DNA from: Nephromyces sp. MM_2019
Taxonomy: Eukaryota > Apicomplexa > Aconoidasida > Nephromycida
Assembly: GCA_015657535.1 (NCBI GenBank)
Contig: JADHZB010000544.1
Location: forward strand, 1 to 47,745
Direction: 5' to 3'
DNA: 47,745 nt
Part shown: positions 12,954 through 26,139 of the stretch, one piece after another
How the letters are laid out: every line of letters starts with the position of its first letter
Numbering within the stretch: the first letter of the stretch is position 1
Translations under genes and position numbers: made by a program
Notes under the pieces: generated by a model
Told to the model about the DNA's origin: nothing
Database searches by the model: none
Seen by the model: only the letters and a program-made list of their open reading frames with translations

Positions 12954-14597
12954 TTATTTATCCTTTAAATCAATTTGTTCAATTTTGTTATAAATATTAC
13001 CATCCTTGAATTTATCAACATTGTCAACTTTGAGGTGAATATTTGTCTCACAGTGCAAGTTTTCTAGCATAGTCACTGATTTAACAAATTCATCCTTTTC
13101 GAGTTGATTGTCAGGCCAATTTATTGTAGTTAAACCAATGTTTGCTTCAATTATTTCATTTAATCTTTCTTTATTTTGAGATAAAAATACAATTTTCGGT
13201 ATGTTTTCTTTGTTATCAGGGAGTCTAGACTCCTGGGTAAAAGATATATTATAGTATATTAAATATAATACATGTAGTAAATCGATTAGATGTATAAGAT
13301 TAAATAAGATATATATAAAGCTTCACTGAAAATACACAGCTTTAACTAACTCGAAATCTGTTCCTTGAATAAGTAACAAAGTGGTTACTCTGTGAGTGTA
13401 GGAATTTTTCATTAAAATTTGATTAGATGTATATAATTTTTCAATGAAACTTCATTTAAATTTCATTATTAACAAACTCACGTGTGAAATTGGGGAGTTC
13501 ATTGAATAGTGCTTCCTTAAGAATGCCTTCATGTTATTTGATGGTCGATCATAACTAAATTCAATCAATTTAAAAGCATTTTCAATCGATTATGTATCGA
13601 AATAAATAACAAAATATGTAGCAAATTGTGTTTTCCACTAGTATATTTCTGTAAATTTGACTTATATATATATATTAATTGGCGTAGTTTCACTAAGTTT
13701 TAAGCTTAAAGTACGACTTAGAATATAAAGTAAATGCCTCCACAATAAAATTCACATAATTTTGCAATCTACAAACCATAAGCATTGAGGGTAAATATTT
13801 TCCATTCTCAGCATTGATTCAAAAAGTGCCTAAAAGTGAATAATTAAAGTTAAACTGCTAGCTAATGTTTTTAAAATTTATTGACAAAACTCACTTTGCC
13901 ATGTCCAAAATGCTGAAATTCATTTTCTATATAAAAGTCTATAAGAATATACAACAAGTGCGTTTAGTTCAAATCGAAATCAAGCTGTGTGAATTACTTC
14001 ACAAAATATCAATATATTCACCTAGTATACAAGTTTCTTCTTTCTTAATATATTGATCAGATTCATCCAACCATAAGGCTCTCATACCAATCTAAAAATA
14101 TAGTGAATCAAAAATTTCAAGAGCAAAACTGAGATAATTTTAATACTTTTACCCTCAACAAGCCTATAAAGCAATCTTTAAACAATTTGACCTAAAGTCA
14201 TATATATTACTTATTGCGAGTCTGTGGAAAATAATTAAATTCTTAATGTTGACTTACATAGATCCTATCATTTGAATTGACAAATTTTTCAAATTTTGTT
14301 ATTGGAAACCTCAAATTTTGTGCCTATATATATATATATGTATGTAAAATCTAACCAAAAAAGTTTATATGAATTTTTGTATACTCGAATCGAGCTTTGT
14401 GAGGTTACAACTTTGCACGCGCAAGCATATGTGAAGCTTTGTATAAGCATAAATTGGTGATTAACTACTATATAAAAATATTTATGTTTGTTTATGGGCA
14501 TTACATTTGCTGATCGCTCTCCAAGGTAATTAATAACTCCAGCAAGTTTACGAACTGAGGTCAATAAATTTAGATTAAAAATTAATTTCAATTTCAT
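12954..14597 (-). CDS. Uncharacterised 221-residue protein, 7 exons
   Basis: Exons on the minus strand are 14597-14505, 14323-14258, 14091-14022, 13926-13895, 13829-13777, 13554-13482 and 13232-12954. Every junction is GT-AG and all phases agree, including a 32-base exon, which makes the model convincing despite no long open frame. The first ATG may be the start, but an acceptor-like CTTAG sits just upstream, so an earlier exon is possible. The N-terminus is basic and amphipathic (MKLKLIFNLNLLTSVRKLAG). The middle has FPITKFEKFVNSNDRIYIG and GMRALWLDESDQYIKK. The C-terminus is hydrophilic and acidic-basic mixed. I do not recognise a family. Confidence 0.65.
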
Positions 14598-14637
14598 ACA
14601 AATGCACCTAAGTTATAACATATTCTAGATCAATCAG

Positions 14638-14940
14638 CTAGCGATGCTTTGGATTCTCGTTATTTTTATATGCTAAACAAACTTTAAAGTCACCTGAGTT
14701 TGGGTGCTGGTTGGTCCTATTATTATCTTTTATTGAATCACTTGTGTTAAAAAGTGCCATATTATTGAGAAAGACAAAAGTGCTGGAACACTGTGAAGAG
14801 TCATTACGGACGTGTATAGAATTACTTGTAGCATGTAAAGAGTTATTGCTGGTACTTGTTGAACTATTAGGAGACTGTGTAGACTTGTCATGCATTTTCA
14901 TAGAATTACTACTCATTTGTGAAAAGCTAGCAAAATTCAT
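14638..14940 (-). CDS. Possible Ser/Asn-rich exon
   Basis: A 100-codon open frame starts at ATG and is rich in Ser, Asn and Thr (for example NSSTSTSNNSLHATSNS). It lies just upstream of the 221-residue gene on the same strand. None of its potential donors (GTGACT after TCAG, or GTTTGT after AAA) joins in phase to that gene, so it may be a separate gene, an exon with unseen neighbours, or chance low complexity. An opposite-strand Leu-rich frame covers the same bases and is probably its shadow. Confidence 0.3.
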   Translation of the reverse strand: MNFASFSQMSSNSMKMHDKSTQSPNSSTSTSNNSLHATSNSIHVRNDSSQCSSTFVFLNNMALFNTSDSIKDNNRTNQHPNSGDFKVCLAYKNNENPKHR

Positions 14941-16800
14941 ATTTGCAAAATTTGTGTTAGATTTAGAAAATAATATTTATTTTTAAAATTCTTTCAGCCC
15001 GATCATATCAGCTTTCGGAATTATGAATAATTTCATGTTCTCCATATTAGAGCTTGGTTTTGAAATTTATAAAGCTTTTAAGTAAATATACATATTAATG
15101 AGACTTGATGAGCAAATCTTATTTCATTTAATGAGATTGAAAAAGTTTGAATGTGTACATAGAATCTAAGATTCCTATAATAAATATAAAAAATTCATAT
15201 TTGTGAGCTGTTGGGTTATGGAAAATTTTGAGATACAGAGAACGGAATATCAGCACGTGTTTAACTCACTATCTGAATATATAATGAATTCTAATAAATG
15301 ATATCTCCTTTTAGGTTATCTAGGTATTAAAATATATCTTGATGTATTAAAAATTCCTTAAATAATTATAAACTTATGGCAATTATATGATTGCCATAAA
15401 TGTCTGAGAGCTATGATATAATAAGCCTATATAATTTATATTTTTATAAACTTTGAACGTCTCTAAATAAAGTAAGTATTTCTTGGTTAGCAAATAACTT
15501 TTTACTAGTATATTGCTTTAAGCTAGAATCTAAAAGTGATATCATAAGAAATTATTTCCGTAAATATGATGCAAGTTTGTTATAATTAACTTACACATCT
15601 TTATTTACTATTTGATTAAACCATAAAAAGCTTCTTTCTACCAGAATTCAAATTACATAAAATTTCATTTCAAATGTAAGCTTACACAAAATTTCAGTAA
15701 CTGATGGCACAGAGAAAATTTAACGTTCATTTATAATATATGTATGATATATGTATTTCCTTTAATATTTCTATAATATAGGTTTGTTAGGTTTCTATAG
15801 TATATAACTATTTGATTTTCAGTAAATGTTCCTTTAGTACTAGTATGATATGTTTTTGAGATTTGAACGATGTGCATGTTTATATATTGGTAGTTGCGTG
15901 TAAAATTAATTATCTAAATTATCTAATTTGCTCCTGTTGTAGTAATAGTAGCGTAAGCCTTCATGTACATGAAAATGCATATATATGAGTTATTACTCTT
16001 ACATTTATATAAAGTTCATAAAAAATGCAATCAATCCCTATATTATACAATTATACGCAAACTAATATAGGCACATGCAAAATAAGTGTAAAGTCTAGTA
16101 AGTTAGATTTTCCGAATAAAGATGAAATATTGAATAAATTGAACATATAATTCCATATAAGAGCGTAAATTAAAGAGTTTTGTTGACTTTTCAGGTGTTC
16201 TTCCTAGTTTTTTAATAATTACATTATACAAGTAAATTAAATATTCTTTATATTAGAAAATCCCCTATGAATTTTAAAATAAATTTAACAAGGAAAGGTT
16301 TGCATATTATTATGTAGATAATTGTTGAAATAACTTGCTTTAGAGGGAAATTAAGTAGTTTAAAACTATATAAACCCAAAAAGCTCATTTCAGTGTGCAA
16401 GTACTTAAACTCGACAAAATTAGTCTTGAAATATCTGTGCATGATTCAAGTTTCTTTTGAGTATTTGCAAAATTTCACCTTAGGTGATAAATAATTTTAA
16501 ATATTAAAGGACCAAATGTTGTTTGATAAGTAAGCTATTATAAATTTGTGGAAAAAAGCATTTCCCTATGCATGCGTACGCTTTTGTTTGTTTAAACAAA
16601 ATGAGGCTGTATCTATTATTTAATATTTTCATATAACAACAAGCATTCATGTAATGCTTGAATTCAAAAAATCAGCAGTGGAATTTTGTTAAAGTTATAC
16701 CTAATTTCCTCAACATGCAATAACAATTTCATAAATGCTTAATTAACAAAATTTAATATTCCTTAGAATCAATTCCACTCACTTTCTAGTGATCCATAAG
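14941..16800. other. Gene-poor AT-rich region
   Basis: Only short open frames of up to about 60 codons are present, without convincing splice context. A plus-strand stretch near 15022-15082 (22 codons, ending at GTAAAT) and a minus-strand stretch ending in TAA near 14988 are exon-like but join to nothing. I see no gene. Confidence 0.45.
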
Positions 16801-17340
16801 CCTCAACTAACAAATATACATCTTTCCAAATTACACAACTAACACATACACACCCCTTACACAACATATTTTCAAGATACTCAAAATAAATCTAAACGAA
16901 GCACTAACACAGACAGTTGTAAACATCCCCATACACACTCCTATAAATTTTACACGCTTTTATATACTCTCAACAATTTCAGATAGCTATACAAAATTCT
17001 ACATAATTAAGCACCTTCACACGGGCCTCCACTCACACTTGCAAGCTTCTCCACATAAACTTCCAAGTACCTCAACACACTCCTCGATATACACCTCAAC
17101 AGACACCACACAGAGACACACCTCGCATACTTTGACGTATAATACACAAGCATCTCATACACATCCCCAGGCACCTCCAAAAACATATTAAACACACCTT
17201 GACACACACCTTACATGTATAAATCACACATCGAAATAATTCAAATTCACACAATTTTCATAACAACAGACCTCTATAAACACACAACTTCAAATTGAAC
17301 TTCATATAAACCTCGAACTCAAAAGTCACGCACACCTTTC
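16800..17340. repeat. CA-rich leader upstream of the Rab gene
   Basis: The plus strand turns A/C-rich with scattered ACACA, CACAC and CTCAAC words, ending just before the Rab start at 17347. It is degenerate rather than a pure microsatellite. The minus-strand open frame inside it is a by-product of the low G content. It resembles the CA-rich DNA preceding other plus-strand genes in this window. Confidence 0.55.
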
Positions 17341-17346
17341 ATCGAA

Positions 17347-19020
<1,674 letters not shown>

Positions 19021-19233
19021 TACCACCTACCTTGAACCGAAAAACAATACCCTCTACACAACAAGAGCCAAAATTCTTTTGGTAAAGGCATTATTCCAAA
19101 CAGTTTTCAATGAACAATTTAACAAGTTTCACACTTGGTAAGATGCTCATAAAGTGAGCTTACACCCGAAGGAATTTTCAGCAAAAATTGGGCGAAAGTC
19201 GTCATCCTCGTTTTTCCAAATTTAAAACTATAG

Positions 19234-20034
19234 CCTTAATGACTCATATTGGTCAAGAATTCCCGAAACAAGCCAAACACTTTATTTTGCTATACAATAT
19301 TTTCGAATACCGCTTATCAATGTATAAAATCTTATGCATTCATGGACTATTTATTAGTTAGCCCATATTAAATTTGTCATCTACGCTGAAATCTTTGTTG
19401 CTTTAAGACAGTACAAATTTTTAAATTTTACAACTTGACTTTTGAGATAGAATAAATCTTGTAACTCCAGCATTTTTCTGTAAAAAAAATTGACTAGTTG
19501 AAATAGAATTTTGAAAATTTTTAAGTTATCAAAAATTATTTGGATAGAAGATTTGAGTGGATATCTTTAATCCAACAACGAAATCAATAACAAGGCTATT
19601 ATTACACAATTGACTCTTATTATCCCATTTTGTATGAATACAACCTTCAAATTTTTGAATATCACTCTTTAGATGAAATTGGTTTTTAAAAACATTTAAT
19701 TTTTCACAACTATTACAACATTGAAGATTTCCAGCAAATTTTAAAAAATTGAATTAACCTTTTGAAAATGCTATATACAATATCCTTATCGTGTAAGCTT
19801 ACTAGATAATTTTGAAAAGTAGATTTTGAACTAAAAATTAAGTACAAACTTTTATATTGAAAATTGGTCTAAATACACTTAAATTTTTAAGAGCCGCCTA
19901 TTAATGCATTACATTTTATTACAAAAAATTTGGTTTATTACAATAGCTACAGCATTATTTACAAACTCTCATCTAAAATCATACTTGTTTAAATTGTGAG
20001 TTTTATTTTGCCAATTGTTAAGGATATTTTTGAA
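19234..20034. other. Intergenic region, no gene seen
   Basis: Very AT-rich, with many stops in all frames. I see no exon, RNA gene or clear repeat. It separates two plus-strand genes. Confidence 0.55.
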
Positions 20035-20764
20035 ATGGATTATTATTTTAGCGAAAGAAATATTAGAAACCAACAAATTATTTGTTTTATAGGTTGCTTG
20101 ACACTACTTATTATAATTGGCCAAACTCTTTCCACAAATCCTTCTTCTTCAACCCTTAGACCTAATGTGCCTAATTTTGTATACTATCGTGGAGAGCACA
20201 AATCTTTTCTGCTAATTAGAGCTTTTAATAAAAACTTTGAATTAAACAAAATCCTTCCCATTTCGACTCGGCCCCTCTATCACCAATTGAAGAAAACAGA
20301 ATGTAAGACAATTTATAAATCATTTAAATATTTTTCAAACAGATTTAATCACACACTATTATTGATTTTACAAGCATTTACATATTCTTGATAACTTCGA
20401 AAGAGTTTAAACACAGTAATTTTTTTTCTTTTCGATTTGAAGTACATTCAATAGGAGATGATAAATCGGTAAACAAGGTTCCAGAACTTATAAGAATACG
20501 ATTTAATGATACGGAGGTGACATTTCAATAATCAGAAACTCCTATTTTTCAAAAATCCCAATTTTATTTTTCAGAAAGTACAAGCTTTGAAACGTTACAA
20601 TGAATTAACATATTTATGTGATTTAGATGTGCATAACTTTTCCATATCAGTAAGTGGATTCCTAAAATAATCACTAAAATTGATACTTGTACAAATGGTT
20701 TTTTTTCCTGCTTCAGAATCATACACATCAATTTGGTGGTAATAATATATCGCTTTCAAATTAA
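20035..20764 (+). CDS. Small secreted or signal-anchored protein, unknown
   Basis: Exons are 20035-20302, 20443-20516, 20575-20649 and 20717-20764, GT-AG, all in phase, giving 154 residues. A hydrophobic segment at about residues 15-30 (IICFIGCLTLLIIIGQTL) follows a short charged N-terminus, so the protein is a signal-peptide or signal-anchor protein entering the secretory pathway. The mature part is hydrophilic with one Cys near residue 127 and an Asn/Gly/Ser end. The open frame extends upstream of this ATG to an alternative start codon at 19996, but the ATG gives a sensible N-terminus. I do not recognise a family. Confidence 0.65.
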
Positions 20765-21123
20765 TTTGGGACTATAAAAGGCAATAAAGGAAATAAAACA
20801 AAATCATTCTGATGAATATAAACTTTATAGCAAATTTAACGATCCATTTTGATAAAGTATTTAACATTATATTTAGTTAAGAGACATAAAAGATTATAAA
20901 AACTACTGAAAAGGGAATTTTAATATATGAAAATGCTAAAATCATTATGTATATGCGGTGATTCATATATTTAGTTATTATTATTTTATATTCAGAATTT
21001 CAAATTAGATTTAGTTTAAAATTGTCAGATGGTTTGTGAATTGAATTTTAAGATTAAAAAGCTTTATATTTCATTTATATCTAAAAATATTAATATACAT
21101 TGGCGATAATATAGTAAATAAAG
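20765..21123. other. Convergent 3' intergenic region
   Basis: AT-rich sequence between two convergent genes. I see nothing beyond presumed 3' UTRs. Confidence 0.6.
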
Positions 21124-22635
21124 TTAGAATTTTTCATGTTTATGTCGATCTGAACCGATTGATGACAAAACTATTAGGTTGTTGTTTGGGTTTGATTTGG
21201 AAGGTGCCAACTGGGTAGAAGATGCAAATATTTTCAAGTTTCTTATGTAATTTGAGAGGCTTAGCATTTTGAATGATGATAAGAAAGATTCATGGTGGTT
21301 ATTATTTGTTTGGAGATAGCTTTGTGTTGGTATGTTAAAACCAAAAAGTAAAGTAGACGATTTTAAAGGAAGTTGTATATGGAAGTCATGCCTAGTTTCG
21401 TTTCTATAATTTTTGAAGATCGTTTTATATGTAGAAGAGCAAGATTGAATAAAATCACTAGTAGAATCAGGTAGATGAGTTAATTTTAATTTCTCTGACT
21501 CTCTACTAATATTTGAAGTGTCATCATGTACTTTCAAGAGATAGTTTCTAAAAAAAGCAAAAATTGAGAATCCTTGAATTGAGTTTAAAAAGTTGGATTC
21601 AATAGAAAAGCATATTCCTTTGTTATCACGGTCAATGAATGAGAAAAATTTTTGAGAGCCTTTCAAGGCAATGCTGTCAAATTTGTGAGCGAGCTTTCTT
21701 TTTGAATCATTATATGATTTTAGAGCTTGATCATAATTTTCATGTGCAGTAATCGTTGCCTCATTCGCTATTTGTTTTAGCATAATTCGCCAATAGCCCA
21801 ACTGTCTTTTCATCTTATGATAATATGCAATAGAATCAGATAATTCACTATTGATAAATTCGTATGACGAGTGACAATGTGTGTCAAGTATAGTCATGTA
21901 AAAGCCCGATTGTTCTGATGCCATAGTTTTAAGCTTGTCATAGTTTAATTTAATTTTGGAGTCCTCTAAAAACCCTATCTTCCGGGCCATAGCATTTAAA
22001 CCCTTCTGTGCTTTCTCGAGGGCAGACTGTGCAGCAATCTGCAAAGAAAATTCATAGGGGTATATTGTCAGAATATACTATTTTAATGATTGAAGATTAT
22101 GTTTATCGTGTGTATATTACTTTTTCTAGTGCACAGCTAGCTATTCCAAGAGAAGGTACGGTATAGGTTGCCTGTTGAGTGTAAAGAGTCCAGTCTGGGT
22201 TTTCGGGGTGCACAGAGTACTCACAAATTTCTTCTATTCTGAAAATACATTGAAAGGTGAGATTCTGGGATTTAAGTGTTAAGGTTTTGTCCTTTAAGCT
22301 GCAATTAATTTCTTCCAGCCCAAAACCCTCACCAGACGAGTTTAGGATTCGACCAATCCATTTCGGTACATTATAATTTAATGACATAAGCCTCCATGTA
22401 TGGTAATTTTCGTTTTCAAGATTTATGTCATACGTCAAGGTATCTACACGCTTGACATGAGGTTGAAGAGGATTAGGATATTTTAACCAGAATGCTGACT
22501 GTATTCAGAAAAGAGGGATGGGTTTTATGCTAGGATGTTTAATGATGAAGTTAAAAAAAAGTATGTAATTTAAGGACTTACGGTAACAGTCTCCCAGTCA
22601 TGTTTATAAGTGTGCTGGAACTTTATGAACTTCAT
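21124..22635 (-). CDS. PRELI/MSF1-domain protein with long C-terminal extension
   Basis: Exons on the minus strand are 22635-22582, 22498-22121 and 22038-21124, in phase, giving 448 residues. Residues 1 to about 170 are a PRELI/MSF1 domain: MKFIKFQHTYKHDWETVTSA leads into FWLKYPNP (family pattern AFWQRYPNP), then a central MPRW-like NVPKWIGRIL, then an amphipathic last helix (IAAQSALEKAQKGLNAM). Proteins of this family (Ups1, PRELID) carry phosphatidic acid or phosphatidylserine across the mitochondrial intermembrane space, usually with a small TRIAP1/Mdm35 partner. About 270 further residues follow. They are partly helical (RQLGYWRIMLKQIANEATIT, then NYDQALKSYNDSKRKLAHKF) with a Ser/Asn-rich end. 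Typical members are about 170-220 residues long, so the extension is unusual. The start is firm because the domain begins at it. Confidence 0.85.
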
Positions 22636-23468
22636 AGCTGTTGATTAAGTCAAAAATTTGTTGGCATTCTGGTTAAAATATTACCTTAATAGGAGGAGAT
22701 GTTGAGATTAGCAAAGTTCAGGGCTTTTGGTTATAAAAATATTTTCAAGAAGACAGTTTTATTAATTATTATAACTTGATAATCATGATCATTTTATTAT
22801 TAGGAATTAAAGGACGATTATAAGAAAACTTTTGAACTAAAAATTTAGTTTAGTTTTTTCAGATAAACATTTGAAATTAAGAAATGGTTTTATTAACAAA
22901 TTAGTGAATAGTTTTTTATCAAAAACGATATGTTAAATTATATAATTAAATTAAGCTTGAATGAAACATCCTGACTCTAGCTATCAAATTGTTTTGTTAG
23001 TAGAAAAGTTCTTAGAATAGGTTTAAGGCTAGTTTAGGACTTGTGGGATGGGTATAGCTAGTTATATTTTTGAAATACATTTCAGTTATCTTATTACCAT
23101 GCATAATGAATGCATGTCAGCGTTATTTCTAAAAAATAAAAACTAATTTGAGTAAGCAGGGCTAAATTCCTTTTGGCTAATTTAAATCAACTGTCGATCA
23201 AACTGCCAAAAGGGTGCAAGAAATTCAAATCAATTCTTATTATTACCTTTTAATTTAGTGTAAATAAAAAAATTCGACTTTATAAGAACAAAATAATGAA
23301 CATTGTTGTCAAACCCAATGTAACTCACACTTATCGTAAAAAACTAAATTCAGGGAAACAAAGAGTTTTAAAAGACCTCTCAGTGTAAATACAATAATGC
23401 ACTTAAGCATGTAATAATTAGCTCATTTAATTAGCATTTAAAAGATATTATTTTGTAGAGGTTTCAAA
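22636..23468. other. Divergent intergenic region, no gene seen
   Basis: This lies between the PRELI gene (minus) and a secreted-protein gene (plus), so promoters for both probably lie here. It is AT-rich, without the CA/TG tracts seen in the flanks of the window. I see no exon. Confidence 0.55.
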
Positions 23469-24047
23469 ATGAAGCACTGTTACTTAAAATTCAGTAAATC
23501 GTTTTTATTATCTTTGTTTTTCATCATTTTTCTTAACTTAAAGTTAAGATTAATAGAAATGATAAGCATAGATAAAGGCTACAATAATATCAGTTTCCAA
23601 AACAGTGAATCAATCTATCAACTAACAGAACCCTTAAATAGCTTCAGATCTGTGGATAAGGCAGAATCAGCACAAAAGTATTCATTTATTCAAAATTTTC
23701 AAAGATCTGAAATACAAGTAACATAGATATAAATATATTTCAAATCAAATTAGTTTTATAGGCGACCAACGATGGAAAAATGTGCACTTGTCACCTCATT
23801 GAAGGTTAGAATTTACTCTTAAAAAACAGTTTTTAGTGATAATATTTATAATGAAAAAATCGGAATTTTTTTTAACCAGAAATGGGGCCCTCTTTAGAAC
23901 AGTTTCAAGTTCCCGATACTTCCTTCCCAGTATGTACATTTCCCCTTAACTTATTAATTCGTTTTATAGATACTTTTTTTCAAGATTATTCCTCAAAATG
24001 GTGCAGTAAAAAACCCTAGCATTCCTATCTTACGCAAGGTGAAGTGA
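23469..24047 (+). CDS. Small secreted protein, unknown
   Basis: Exons are 23469-23717, 23762-23804, 23880-23929 and 23985-24047, with short introns of 44 to 75 bases and consistent phase, giving 134 residues. The N-terminus is a classic signal peptide: a Lys-containing start, then FLLSLFFIIFLNLKL at about residues 12-26. The mature part is hydrophilic with a Cys-Thr-Cys at about residues 91-93 and a Pro-rich C-terminal part (VPDTSFPIIPQNGAVKNPSI) ending in basic residues. It is probably exported through the secretory pathway. No family is recognised, and with only two mature cysteines it shows no classical toxin-like scaffold. Confidence 0.7.
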
Positions 24048-24286
24048 CTTTTAACCTTAATAGAAAATGTATTAGTATTAATTACCAAAGGATTAAAACA
24101 CTGAAATGGAAAACATATCACAATCTATTCAGTTTTTGAGCTCTTCCAGTTAGACTGATTAAATAGAGCCGAGAACTTAAATTTCTTTTGATCCTAGTTT
24201 GAATAATTTATAAAGAATAACAGCTTATTTACACAAAGCAAAATAACACAGTACTTTAGGCTTGGATGGAAACTCTTGATTGTAAA

Positions 24287-25237
24287 CTAGTACGCATTCC
24301 ATTTGTCTAAGCTGAAAATATGCTTATTATTTTTAGATAAACGTTTATTAAATAGAAATTTACTAACGCTTTGAATAAGTCGACACTTTTTTTCTTTGAA
24401 TTCCCTAATGACTTCCATAAGCATAGAACTCGAATCAAATCTGCTTTTGCCACATCTGAAACAAATTAATAGGTTCCTTATATACAAAATTGAATTAAAG
24501 AATTATAATTAAGTACTGGAGAAGTGTGACTTTTAATTTTCCTGCCAAGGTCTTCATTTCCTCCTTATCTATAATATTCTAAGCGTAACTTATTTAAATT
24601 AGATTAGAAACTAAATAAGCCAACGCACTAACATAATTGGATTTGTCGCTCTTATTTGCCACAATAATCACAGATAACTGGGATGCATGCTTTTCAATTA
24701 ACCTAAGCAAATTGAGCATTAACAAAAAAATAAAATGCGAATAATTTCTGTAAAAATATTATTTTACTAAGGTGTAGATTAAATGAATTGAATTTGCTAA
24801 AATAAAAGTTGTTTTGGCCGAAATTACTTAACTTGATCATCTAAATCAAACCTTTCTAGTTCAAAGAGATATTCAAAACTTGCTCGATCACTTTGAGAGA
24901 ACATAAGAATTACAACATTAGCTTTTTGTAGGTATCTTTTAATTACGTTATTATGTTGAAACTAGAGAATTTTTATTGTAATAAAGTCAAGTTTGATAAT
25001 TCTGCTTGAAATGAAGCTTAAATTCACCGTTCCAGGAATGTCCCAGATGTGGAAAATAATTTTTTCCATGATACCATCCATGGATCTCTCCATCATTGAA
25101 AAATTAACGTCTATTGTCACATTTTGGCATTCAGGATAATTCCCTGTTATCAAACCTTCAATGAAACTCGTTTTACCCACGTTGGGTCCTCCTAAAACCA
25201 ATAGATTGATTACATCTTCAAACCTTTGTCTAATCAT
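24287..25237 (-). CDS. Divergent Ras-superfamily small GTPase
   Basis: Exons on the minus strand are 25237-25028, 24961-24852, 24702-24629, 24568-24517 and 24455-24287, in phase, giving 204 residues. Visible motifs are the P-loop GGPNVGKT (about 16-23), WDIPG (about 65-69) in place of WDTAG, FSQSDRASFEYL in the strand-4 region, NKSD (about 123-126) and a degenerate SAK loop reading QCGKS. The overall length and spacing follow Rab/Ras proteins, but there is no TIGVDF switch I, no Gln after DxxG for hydrolysis (Thr instead), and no C-terminal cysteine for prenylation (it ends LDKWNAY). It may be a Rab-like or atypical regulatory GTPase with slow hydrolysis, which is inference. The gene is convergent with the secreted-protein gene. 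Confidence 0.8.
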
Positions 25238-25765
25238 GATTATTAGGAGATCTTTTAGGATAGTTTTAGCAGTAAATTTGAGGCTATATAATTTTGTGTA
25301 TAGATTAAATATTTTATCCTAGGAAGTGTACATTATAATATTATGAATAAACATTTCGAAAATCATAGTTATATTTTTTTAATTTAATCTAGCTCTATTA
25401 GTTCAATTGTAAGATAATTATGTTTATTTGAACAATTAAAACACAAGAAACTAGCCAATTGAAATCTTTAATCACTTCTGCTTGATCTCACAAGTTCAAT
25501 AAATTAACATGATTATGCTTTAGTAAATATAATAAAAATTATAACTATCAGAGTTCTTTTGGGAAATGTTAAGAGCTCTACAAAGCTCTGAAAATATTGG
25601 TAAATAATTACTTCTATTAATTTTTAAAAACATTTATATAGTGCAAAAATACATAAGTCAGAAACTAAAAATAAAATGTGCAAGATAACATAGCTTATTT
25701 AACAAAATTCTTAGTGTATCACCCCATGTAGTTATCAGATAACCTAAGAAAAACATTTTTAAAAT
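25238..25765. other. Intergenic region, no gene seen
   Basis: AT-rich spacer between two minus-strand genes. It must contain the 5' end of the GTPase transcript. I see no exon or repeat. Confidence 0.55.
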
Positions 25766-26137
25766 TTATTCAATGTAGCACCATAGCACTGTAGCAATGG
25801 CAATTAAATGAGAATTGGTGTATTTTGAAGAAACCCAGTAGTCAAACTCTTTATCGTTCAAAAATTTTCCACCTACACAGACTCCTTGGCTTTTATTTTG
25901 CACAATTACTACATGTGCAACAACCTTAAAATTTCTCGAGTTTCTTGTACTATTATGCATTATAGAACTCTGATTTAATATATCCTTTACGTTTAGCCGC
26001 ATAACTTCACTAAGTTGTAAGCACCATTCCTGAGCTTGTTCCGCATTATAACTTTTCCCTTGGAGGGTCTTGATCATCAAATGATCTACAAGTTCTGTTA
26101 GATTTTGATAGTTTATTGATCTACTCGATCCTGCCAT
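25766..26137 (-). CDS. Tctex-type dynein light chain
   Basis: A single exon encodes 123 residues. The order is an N-terminal helical half (ELVDHLMIKTLQ, then YNAEQAQEWCLQLSEVM) and a strand-rich C-terminal half (FKVVAHVVIVQNKSQGVCVG, then FDYWVSSKYTNSHLIAIATVLW). It matches the Tctex-1 (DYNLT) fold: a conserved YK-V-V-I-Q strand, a W before the last strands, and a length near 115-125. The family forms dimers in cytoplasmic and axonemal dynein and binds the intermediate chain and cargo. The start used is the first ATG. An alternative joins the acidic exon at 27075-26922 to an acceptor inside this gene at 26131, which keeps phase and would replace the first two residues with a 52-residue acidic N-terminus. 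Confidence 0.8.
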   Translation of the reverse strand: MAGSSRSINYQNLTELVDHLMIKTLQGKSYNAEQAQEWCLQLSEVMRLNVKDILNQSSIMHNSTRNSRNFKVVAHVVIVQNKSQGVCVGGKFLNDKEFDYWVSSKYTNSHLIAIATVLWCYIE

Positions 26138-26139
26138 CT

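Noticed and set aside
14711..14986. 91-codon plus-strand Leu-rich frame
   Set aside because: It is antisense to a Ser/Asn-rich minus-strand frame, has no ATG-driven context, and a Leu-rich shadow is expected opposite Ser/Asn codons.
17007..17207. 66-codon minus-strand frame rich in Cys and Val
   Set aside because: It lies in the low-G, CA-rich leader before the Rab gene. The open frame follows from the skewed composition.
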